From: Setoptus koraiensis
Taxonomy: Eukaryota; Arthropoda
Length of the DNA stretch: 64,000 nucleotides
Direction of reading: 5' to 3'
NCBI GenBank assembly: GCA_048013815.1
Contig: CM106586.1
Span: forward strand, 22,506,001 to 22,570,000
Of this stretch, positions 56,305-64,000 are shown piece by piece; the first letter of the stretch is position 1, and each line of letters opens with the position of its first letter. Both the position numbers and the translations under genes were made by a program. The notes beneath the pieces are model-generated. The model did no database searches and was not told the DNA's origin. It worked only from the letters and a program-made list of their open reading frames with translations.

Positions 56305-59300
56305 TTACATTAGATTAATCGCTTGTGTATCTAACCATGCTGCACAACAATTAATGACGTGCTTTAAATCAATACGGATCGCTTCATCAAGTATTTTTCT
56401 AACAAGATCCGGACGGTTTAATTTGATTGCTAATAGTTGAGCATTACTCAATTGTCCTAGCTCAATGTAAAAATTCATCTTGGTTTCCTGACCGGATATT
56501 AGCTTAATCAACGCCATAACATAATCAGGTTCTTTGCAACTTCTGACAGCCGCGCTAACTATATCATCGCGTATTAACTCTGATTTTTTATCAATGCTCG
56601 CCTTAGTGGGTATTGTATCGTATTTGTTTAAATCCAATTTAATCTCAGATTCGATACACTGAATGAATTGTTCCACTCGTTGAACAAGCTCCGAGCCCTC
56701 ACACAAAACAAATATTCTTGCGGCTGTTCTCAATACTTTCATTCGATCCAGTTCGTTATCATCTATAAGTTGATTAGCCAGTGCTAGTCCCTCACTAGGA
56801 TAGTTGCCGTAATAACAAGCCACAAGGGCCGCAAATAGGGTCCGTCTCGTTAACGACTTGTCAAACAATGTCACCGGGTGGTCGAGCGACTCGGCAACAG
56901 GTGACGAGCCATCTGCTGTTGAGTCCTCGAGTTCTATTCCTTTAAGACAACCGATAACGTTATTTGCACTAAAACTTTGAGTTACATCAATTTGAGTACT
57001 AATTACCTTGATCTGTCTAGTGACATCGTTTTCGGACATATTCATCATGCGAGGGCGGTGAATCGATGTTTGATTCAAGTCGCTCAGATATTGCTCACAA
57101 TGACGCCTAGCTTTCACCAGATGATGCAAACGACCATTTAGATCGCGATAATTGATGATTGGTTTCTTCAAGAAGAAGCAATTAATTTGAGTAATAGCTG
57201 CCCGCAAATGATCATTCATATTTTCCTGCATGTAATAGAGTAAATTGTGCATTTGTTTTCTGGCACAATATTTGCAAACAGCCAATTTGTATTTCCATAA
57301 GCGATTCTGTGTTGGGTCCAAAGCAGTCATGTCATTAAGGAGTTCATTTAGGGAACCTTTGGCCGCTGCTTTCATAAAGACATCTTCAAAGAACAATTTA
57401 TTGTAGGCCTCGTTAGTTGCATTGTTGGACTCCGTCACTAGAAATTCAATTGTTTTTCGCCACAGTCCATTGGATACAAAAAATCTGACGTAATCCTCTG
57501 AGCTGCCATAGAGATCAAGATAATATAATGCTTCAGCAAATATTGCTGGCTTAGCGGATGGAAGTGACAAATCTTTCGGTTGATTGGTATCACTAAATTG
57601 TCCATGCTCAATAGCGTAAATACGGGCGGCTAGAGATCGTTGCTTGTCTTCTAATTTGACTATTGCACTTAAAATCTCACTAAGTAGCTTACTTTGAGTC
57701 TGATTTATTTGATCGCTGGCTTGTCTAGTTCTTGTGAAACAATGCTTGAACTTTTCTCTGGCCTCGGGAAAACGGCGATTCTTCAGACATTGCATAGCCC
57801 ATGTTCTCCACACAGCAGGCACGTCTAAGCCAAATTTCATTGCAATCTCTAAAGCCAAATCAAATCGCTCCATCTCCAGTAGCTTCTCTTGTAACCTAAC
57901 TGGCGAGTGATCTGGAGAGAACGCTATAGATAGAATAAATTTATCACAGCAATTATTATTGACCAGTGTTCTAATGACGTCCACTTGCGACAACATCCTA
58001 TCGAGGATATTCTTTGTTTCACTACGCTTATCACCCACATTCACTTTGGCTGATGTTAACAAGGATTTTATCATGTTGATTATCAGCCCACTATCTGTCT
58101 GATTCGACGTGAGTGTCTCAAATAGTGGCTGACATACGGAATCAATTAAAAATTTGCATCCTCTACTCTGATCTGAGTGCAATCTTAATATGGTCAAGCA
58201 TAATGATACGCTCGGAGCAGTGTCATAATAGAATTCTTTGCGAATTTCCTCGTTTGAAGCCAAATCACCTTCAACATCATTTGCGTTCAAAAGCCACATA
58301 AATGGTCTACTGTACTGGAAATTTGACGAAGTAGGACTACTCGCTGATGTGCTGGCCTCTATTATCTTGGTTTGCGAATAACAATCGCAACAAACTCTAA
58401 CGGCGTTTCTATTAGATACTTCTCGCACCAATAAAAACTTATTTGAACAGTTGGAGCATACTACTCGACCACAGCGACGACAATGGTGCCTTCTGTTGAG
58501 CAAACTGAACTTTTCGATTTTGCAAACCATACAATAAGAGACTTTCCAATCTGGAACCCATTCACTTTTGTCGGGCACATTGCTAGGCATAATAAATTCT
58601 TGCTCAACTGTTGAACCAATGCCAGCACGAGTGGGGTTGTTTGGCTCAGTAGACGATATTACTGTCGTCTCTGATACAGCATCTATATTTAAATTGGTAC
58701 TATTGGATTGACTCGTCGTCCCTTGACTGGTGTTACTATGCTGGAACGAGTGCTGTTGATTGAAAGAATGACTCAAGTTTGATGGCGGCGAGTCGCATAT
58801 CTGTATATCTACTGCCTTTTTGCAATATTCCTCTATCAGATTATCATACCTGGCTATTTTGACACATTCCTTCAAAGATTCATACTCTATATTCATCAGC
58901 ATTTGTTCTATAATTAGTTTAGGTTTTGTCAGCAGATGCATGTAAGAGCTTATCAGATCATCCGGTAGCAATTGGATTAGTTTGATGCCCGTTATACAAT
59001 CCCGATAATGTACAATCTCCTCTCTATTTAGAACTTTCTCGCACCGGTCAATGATATACTGAGCTAGGCTTCCTTTGACCTTCAAAGAATCAACTCTGGG
59101 TAAAACTCTACTAACGAGTCCTACACACGCGTAAGGCGTTGATACGATAGTATCCATGAAACTTATTGCTTCATCCAAAGCATCTTCTTCGCAAAGAGAT
59201 AACAAGACTAGCTCTTCTTGTAGCTCTTGACAATCTGTTTCAAACCCTTTCAGATCTACCCAATTCTTAGCTGATTTGTACTGCTTGCGAGCTTTAAATA

Positions 59301-62300
59301 CAGCCATCATGTCAGCAACAGATAAGCTGTTTCTCGCTTCACGCCACGTTCTCAATCCAGTCAATTTAGCTAACTCATCGTATAGTCTTACTTCAACTAG
59401 ACTGTCATCGAGACGTTTCTTTAGAAAAATGAGATGCTCGTTGCTAACAAGCGATTGTTTAGTGAGATCAACATTCGCTTCTCGAACGTTGTCCAATTTG
59501 AAATTTTTCAAAGTTGAAGTTTGGCCGGAAACCAGCGATCGATGCGATAATTCGTCCAATTGACTGACCTGTCTTTGTTGTTTCGGAGATTTTTGTGATT
59601 TTTGGCTGCTATTCGATGTTACAGATGGATGCGAAGTGAACGATCTCAAACATGATTGTACTGAACGTAGTACGTGTCTGTAGTCGTTGAATGATTCTGA
59701 ATTCTCAATCATGTCGAGTATGAACTGTGCTTTGAGATCAAATTCCTCCATTTGCAGGATATACTTGGGATCGTTGGTTTCTTTAGCTAGATCAGATAGT
59801 ATTGCCCTTCGCAAGGTTCTATAGGATGGAGAAGACTGCACGGTTGGCAATAGTTTGAGTATCTCGTGCATTCTCAGAAAGTTTTTCTCCACCGCATAGT
59901 GCTCCAGGATCTTCATGAAGATATTTAATTGACAAGATAATCTTGGATGAAGACAAGCTGTGACTAATGAAGCTTGATCTACAATTTCAGAGAAGCCAAT
60001 TTTTGACCTCACCAGATCGATGTACTTAAGAAGAGGCGAGTCAGGAGTGAAGGCTTGACTAGGAGTGCTATCGCTAAATATGCCATCTAGCTTTGCATCG
60101 GTATTAAAGCCATCTACCTGCGTGTCTGGAATGCTAATGACCCCGATAATACATAACAACTCTGTCACTATTTTACTATGTGAACGAAAAAACTGAATCA
60201 GTCCCGGGGACCATGACTTCTCCCTTCTCTGATCTACCATATCACTGAGGTCTTCCAAAGACACCCTGGAATGACTAGATGAAGTAGAATAATTCAAATT
60301 AGAAGATTGAGTATGCCCAGTTTTGAGATGTCTTGCGGCGAGGTCGCATAAAGCAGGAGCCATTGCCTCAATCAGTAGATGATTTTCATCCAATCTTGGG
60401 TTATAACTTGATGGAAGATTTGGGCACACAACAGAACATAGAGTGCCTACTAGATCAATCTGAAGCTCACGAGCCAGACCATTGATCTCCTCTGGAGACA
60501 TTCCGTCTTTTAAGACCATAGCACATAATATTGCGGATGGAGAATGATTCAATACAGCAAAATATTGTGTAACTGGGAATTGTCTATTGAAGGACGGACT
60601 TCTTTTGCGACATTCCTCCAAAGTTTCCCCAACTTTTTTCACATAAGACAGGAGGGCAGCTAAGTAGTTAAGCTTATTATCTTCACGTCCTTGGAAGTGC
60701 AGACTGATCTTTTGATAATTGGACATAAGTTTTTTCTGAAGATCGTTCGAGGCACGATGAATATCATCCAAATCAAGCGGTAGTAATGTCAGAAGTTGAT
60801 TATTGAAGTCATTAATATACTCTATGATGGTATTGCTGAGATGAGAACTGTGTATATCTAGATTTCGCTCAATATTGTCTATCCGAGGAGACAAATCGAT
60901 CTCATAATTGAGAGCTAATGTCTTGGACAGACGATAGTTGAGAAAATTATCTTTGGTCTTTGTATCTCCAGAGGATGCGTCAACCAACAAATCCATTATA
61001 TCCAGGAATTTGTTTATAAGCTTCTGAACCATTGGATCAAGGCCATTTGATCCATTGAATTTCTTCTCAAATAGAACATGCTCTCCGATGAAACGTGAGA
61101 CTTCCGCATGAGGACAAGTAGTAATGGAATAATCTAATAGAGTGATACTAGCTTTTTCAGGATTCAACAGTTCAGGATGTTGGGTGAAGTTTTGTATTGC
61201 TTTGAGAATGTCGTCGGAATAAACCTTGGAAATACTTGAAGTATCCTGGGACAGCTTGTGATGTCTTTTACGCAGATTGTTGTGAGATGGAGAGTTTTCA
61301 AGATTGTCAGCAGCGCTAGCGATGTTTGTAGCGGATTTCAAATGACTCGATATAAGCTTCGTCAAATTTTCGTGCAACTCATGAGTTTTTTCAATTAGAG
61401 TTAGCTCTTTCGCCTCGTTTGTGTCTGCTAGTTCAACCTCAAATAGTTTAAGTACTTGACGAGCTCTCGATATCTGGTCTTTGATTAGACAGTAAGTTAA
61501 TAATTTTTTAGGAGGAGCGAGCATGCTAGGAATAATTGAAGTCGAGTCAGCTTGAAGTAGATAAGGCCTTCTAGTTGGTTTCAGTTCATTCTCTATAAAA
61601 CTTGTTGTGGCACAATCAGAATTATCACTAGGTGTGTCAATTATCACAGTGTCTACAGAGCTATGAAATTTAGGTTCGTCATTAATTGTGGAACTGCTAG
61701 CTCTTGTTTGGACCCCAGAACTTTTTAGATCGAGGCTTTCGTTGTACGAATCTTTGTTGTACTCCTCATCAGTAGTATACTTGAATGTAGGCTCAATCAA
61801 ACATGACTGTTCGTCGAGAATACTTTTTGAGCACCATTCTGAAAATTCCATCATAGACTTCAGTCTGGAGATAATGTGCATGCATATTACGTTGCTGGGA
61901 TTACTTTTATCAATAGAGTCATCACTTTGCGAATCATGATATTCCAGAGTCTGTTTGATGAGTGATTCCAAATGGAGATAGTCACTTTCCTGTTCGAATT
62001 TCCCGTTATACAACCTAAACATGAGCGAAATCAATTTGAAGCATTGAGGCATCGACGTGAAGGCTGCGTCATCATAGAGCATATCTCTAATGAAATGTTT
62101 TCTGTCTAGAGCGCCTCTTAGAAAACATTCTCTATAATCGAACTCTTCTTTGCTGTTGAAAATGAAATTGAGTCCTCGTTCCTTGAGTAGTTGCCTCTTT
62201 AGGCGGCCCACTTTGACTAACAAATTTGAGGTGCGTCGACCTAGGATAGCATGATAAAGGAATTGTTTCTTGTTTTGGACGGACGCCTGTTTGTGAAGCA

Positions 62301-62463
62301 CAGAATTGTCACCATGACTCGGCGATTCCTCATAGATTTCGATCAGATCCAACAGAAATTTGTCGTCCAATTTATCGTCAGGTGCATCGAGCAGGTACTG
62401 GTACAACTGCCTCTGATTGGTAGTGTTGTCCGGCCTAATCGGACTTGGAGCCAGTATATTCAT
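56305..62463 (-). CDS. ZFYVE26: Spastizin / FYVE-domain protein ZFYVE26, single exon
   Basis: A single open frame of 2,052 residues. The FYVE zinc finger lies at about residues 1286-1350, with WVPDWKVSYCMVC, the PI3P-binding core RRHHCRRCGRVVC and RVCCDCY, so all zinc ligands and the WxxD motif are present. The rest is alpha-solenoid-like helical sequence, with a conserved C-terminal part (YRDLNGRLHHLVKARRH). Human ZFYVE26 is 2,539 residues; the shortening lies mainly in linkers. Spastizin works with SPG11/spatacsin and the AP-5 adaptor in autophagic lysosome reformation and endolosomal recycling, and its loss causes hereditary spastic paraplegia 15. The start at 62463 precedes TTNQRQLYQYLL, which fits the human N-terminus; an upstream acceptor-like CCAG leaves room for a further exon. 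Not one intron interrupts 6.1 kb. Confidence 0.95.
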   Translation of the reverse strand: MNILAPSPIRPDNTTNQRQLYQYLLDAPDDKLDDKFLLDLIEIYEESPSHGDNSVLHKQASVQNKKQFLYHAILGRRTSNLLVKVGRLKRQLLKERGLNFIFNSKEEFDYRECFLRGALDRKHFIRDMLYDDAAFTSMPQCFKLISLMFRLYNGKFEQESDYLHLESLIKQTLEYHDSQSDDSIDKSNPSNVICMHIISRLKSMMEFSEWCSKSILDEQSCLIEPTFKYTTDEEYNKDSYNESLDLKSSGVQTRASSSTINDEPKFHSSVDTVIIDTPSDNSDCATTSFIENELKPTRRPYLLQADSTSIIPSMLAPPKKLLTYCLIKDQISRARQVLKLFEVELADTNEAKELTLIEKTHELHENLTKLISSHLKSATNIASAADNLENSPSHNNLRKRHHKLSQDTSSISKVYSDDILKAIQNFTQHPELLNPEKASITLLDYSITTCPHAEVSRFIGEHVLFEKKFNGSNGLDPMVQKLINKFLDIMDLLVDASSGDTKTKDNFLNYRLSKTLALNYEIDLSPRIDNIERNLDIHSSHLSNTIIEYINDFNNQLLTLLPLDLDDIHRASNDLQKKLMSNYQKISLHFQGREDNKLNYLAALLSYVKKVGETLEECRKRSPSFNRQFPVTQYFAVLNHSPSAILCAMVLKDGMSPEEINGLARELQIDLVGTLCSVVCPNLPSSYNPRLDENHLLIEAMAPALCDLAARHLKTGHTQSSNLNYSTSSSHSRVSLEDLSDMVDQRREKSWSPGLIQFFRSHSKIVTELLCIIGVISIPDTQVDGFNTDAKLDGIFSDSTPSQAFTPDSPLLKYIDLVRSKIGFSEIVDQASLVTACLHPRLSCQLNIFMKILEHYAVEKNFLRMHEILKLLPTVQSSPSYRTLRRAILSDLAKETNDPKYILQMEEFDLKAQFILDMIENSESFNDYRHVLRSVQSCLRSFTSHPSVTSNSSQKSQKSPKQQRQVSQLDELSHRSLVSGQTSTLKNFKLDNVREANVDLTKQSLVSNEHLIFLKKRLDDSLVEVRLYDELAKLTGLRTWREARNSLSVADMMAVFKARKQYKSAKNWVDLKGFETDCQELQEELVLLSLCEEDALDEAISFMDTIVSTPYACVGLVSRVLPRVDSLKVKGSLAQYIIDRCEKVLNREEIVHYRDCITGIKLIQLLPDDLISSYMHLLTKPKLIIEQMLMNIEYESLKECVKIARYDNLIEEYCKKAVDIQICDSPPSNLSHSFNQQHSFQHSNTSQGTTSQSNSTNLNIDAVSETTVISSTEPNNPTRAGIGSTVEQEFIMPSNVPDKSEWVPDWKVSYCMVCKIEKFSLLNRRHHCRRCGRVVCSNCSNKFLLVREVSNRNAVRVCCDCYSQTKIIEASTSASSPTSSNFQYSRPFMWLLNANDVEGDLASNEEIRKEFYYDTAPSVSLCLTILRLHSDQSRGCKFLIDSVCQPLFETLTSNQTDSGLIINMIKSLLTSAKVNVGDKRSETKNILDRMLSQVDVIRTLVNNNCCDKFILSIAFSPDHSPVRLQEKLLEMERFDLALEIAMKFGLDVPAVWRTWAMQCLKNRRFPEAREKFKHCFTRTRQASDQINQTQSKLLSEILSAIVKLEDKQRSLAARIYAIEHGQFSDTNQPKDLSLPSAKPAIFAEALYYLDLYGSSEDYVRFFVSNGLWRKTIEFLVTESNNATNEAYNKLFFEDVFMKAAAKGSLNELLNDMTALDPTQNRLWKYKLAVCKYCARKQMHNLLYYMQENMNDHLRAAITQINCFFLKKPIINYRDLNGRLHHLVKARRHCEQYLSDLNQTSIHRPRMMNMSENDVTRQIKVISTQIDVTQSFSANNVIGCLKGIELEDSTADGSSPVAESLDHPVTLFDKSLTRRTLFAALVACYYGNYPSEGLALANQLIDDNELDRMKVLRTAARIFVLCEGSELVQRVEQFIQCIESEIKLDLNKYDTIPTKASIDKKSELIRDDIVSAAVRSCKEPDYVMALIKLISGQETKMNFYIELGQLSNAQLLAIKLNRPDLVRKILDEAIRIDLKHVINCCAAWLDTQAINLM

Positions 62464-63316
62464 CGCCGATATAATCTCCTGGTTTGTTTCTCCTGTTGAA
62501 GGTGGTGGCGAAACGAACTCATGATAGACAATTGCAGAAATGATAGACGGTTCAGCAAAATATTTCTATAATCCGAATTCAACGCACTAAATGTACACAC
62601 GCACGCACACAAACAAACACACACACGCACGCACGCACACACACACACACACACTAACACAATGCTGAAAATTTTTCGTCCAAACTCTTCTGTGTGTGCG
62701 AGCGCTGCCTTATCGGTTCAATTTTAGAACTATCCGCGACCACCATTGCAACGACCGCAGCCTTGGGTATATTCTCGCTCACGCCAATGCCCGAGTTATA
62801 AAATTCACTGTGCTGCACGAAAGCACAGAAAGTGCAACAATTGCATTTGTGCGCGCGGAAACACATGCTGGGCAGTGACGGCCAGCCGACCATGCAAAAT
62901 GCTGCGAGCCGGGCGTTAGTCTGGATCATGTGCTCCAACAGATTTTGGTGTGCATCTCTGCTATGCATAGCGAAAATCGCCGCACCATTATTACTGCAAG
63001 TCGAATGTTTGGTAGTCTACACCCTGATGAATTTCTCTAGAATAAATGTGTGCGGTATTTGGACTAGCTAGCTCATTCATCAGTCGAATCTTCAACAGGA
63101 GTGACAATAGGTGGCGTTTAGACACATCTACATGTATTTACTATTCATCGATCAGTTTATTCATCCTACGTGTAATCTACACATCTTAACAACATTATCA
63201 CATTTATACACCATTGGAAACCACTACGCCATTACAGAATCGGCTACTATCCAATAACAACAATATCATCATAATTATTATTATTATCATATTAGTTTAA
63301 TTATACCGGAGAAAAA
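62464..63316. promoter_or_regulatory. Shared divergent promoter region of ZFYVE26 and the KDEL receptor
   Basis: 853 bases between two divergent start codons. It contains a CA/CG-type microsatellite (62594-62654) close to ZFYVE26 and AT-rich DNA near the KDEL receptor start (TTATTATTATCATATTAG). No coding segment was recognised. Calling it a promoter is inferred from gene orientation only. Confidence 0.5.
62594..62654. repeat. (CA)n/(CGCA)n microsatellite
   Basis: ACAC and GCAC repeats in the 5' flank of ZFYVE26. Confidence 0.95.
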
Positions 63317-63967
63317 ATGAACATATTCCGTTTGTTTGGTGATCTATCCCATTTATTGGCCGTCATTATATTACTTCAAAAAATATGGAAGTCACGATCA
63401 TGTGCTGGAATCTCCGGCAAAAGTCAAGTGTTGTTCGCACTTGTATACACGTGTCGTTATCTGGATTTATTTACTGATTTCATTTCATTATATAACACAA
63501 TCATGAAGATTATATTTATAGCATCCTCTTATGCGACAATCTATCTAATTTATCATAAATTCAAAACAACATATGCAAAGGCCCAGGATACATTTCGCAT
63601 CGAATATATATTGGGCGCAGTTTTTCTCTTTGCATTGGTTATCCACGAGAGAGGTACTAATAGGTCAATTATCTTAGAAATTCTTTGGACACTATCTATT
63701 TATTTGGAGGCAGTCGCCATTCTTCCGCAATTATTTATGATTACGAAAACAGGAGAGGCCGAAACCATCACTTCTCATTATTTATTCTGCCTTGGAATTT
63801 ATAGGGGTCTATACATTTTGAATTGGATATACCGTTACTATTTCGAAGGCTTTCATGAGTGGATAGTAATTCTTGCTGGAGTACTACAAACTGTATTGTA
63901 TTGTGACTTTTTCTATTTATATATAACCAAGGTGGTGAGAGGAAATAGGCTGAGATTGCCAGCGTAA
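63317..63967 (+). CDS. KDELR: KDEL (ER-retention) receptor
   Basis: The 216-residue, seven-helix product matches ERD2/[92 protein letters not shown], and [16 protein letters not shown]. These include the charged residues that line the ligand pocket. KDELR binds HDEL/KDEL tails at Golgi pH and returns escaped ER proteins by COPI carriers. Two differences stand out: the loop before EILWT is longer and unusual ([11 protein letters not shown] where most have HDFTP-), and the cytosolic tail reads RGNRLRLPA instead of the usual KGKKLSLPA, losing the lysine pair used as COPI signal. AATAAA at 63990 follows the stop. Single exon. Confidence 0.95.
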   Translation: MNIFRLFGDLSHLLAVIILLQKIWKSRSCAGISGKSQVLFALVYTCRYLDLFTDFISLYNTIMKIIFIASSYATIYLIYHKFKTTYAKAQDTFRIEYILGAVFLFALVIHERGTNRSIILEILWTLSIYLEAVAILPQLFMITKTGEAETITSHYLFCLGIYRGLYILNWIYRYYFEGFHEWIVILAGVLQTVLYCDFFYLYITKVVRGNRLRLPA

Positions 63968-64000
63968 ATTATCGCACGTCCAGCATATTAATAAAGCAAG

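Overview
This is a nuclear eukaryotic window, most likely from an arthropod and possibly an acariform mite. It holds single-copy animal genes (ZFYVE26, EMC6, SPT4, UROD, a Y-box protein, a KDEL receptor, a stepping-stone/CUPID adaptor). Six introns could be placed, five of them 52-147 bases and one 183, and very large genes lack introns. Microsatellites are abundant: CAA/TTG, GA, CA, GACT and AT runs. No prokaryotic feature, tRNA, rRNA, CRISPR array or recognisable viral or LTR element was seen.

Layout. 0-3.3 kb: the 3' part of a secreted pancreatic-type lipase and a small secreted orphan. 3.3-12 kb: a repeat-rich stretch with one convincing first exon of an ANKS1-type ankyrin protein on the minus strand. 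12-27 kb is gene-dense: SPT4, EMC6 (tail to tail with SPT4), a 39-codon membrane ORF, the CUPID adaptor, UROD (two exons, complete), a Q-rich protein ending in a mariner-type helix-turn-helix pair, a decayed VPS28 copy, an orphan nuclear-type protein, an astacin-EGF-CUB protease and a Y-box protein. 27-30 kb: noncoding, with an F-box/LRR-like relic. 30.3-35.1 kb: two tandem phosphoglycerate kinase genes and an SPRY/SOCS-box (SPSB/gustavus) gene. 35-45 kb: low-complexity DNA with a four-unit heat-shock element. 45-46.5 kb: a second, longer SPSB gene. 46.5-53.4 kb: GC-rich DNA with minisatellites. 53.4-55.8 kb: two secreted orphans. 56.3-64 kb: an intronless ZFYVE26 and, divergently, a KDEL receptor.

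The most striking locus is 30.3-46.5 kb. A PGK-SPSB tail-to-tail unit was duplicated with a 2,254-base period, leaving a truncated SPSB tail between the two PGK genes. The PGK cores are about 1% different at the DNA level and identical in protein, while their flanks and 5' ends differ far more, which suggests gene conversion. Each PGK has acquired a different in-frame N-terminus: a basic Ser/Asn-rich one in the first copy, and a classical signal peptide plus a Cys/Lys-rich linker in the second. The second copy is therefore a candidate secreted or ER-routed glycolytic enzyme. The two SPSB genes show the same pattern of a near-identical core with diverged ends.

Most genes here are housekeeping genes with no shared pathway. 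ZFYVE26, VPS28 (relic), EMC6 and the KDEL receptor all concern endomembranes, but nothing suggests co-regulation.
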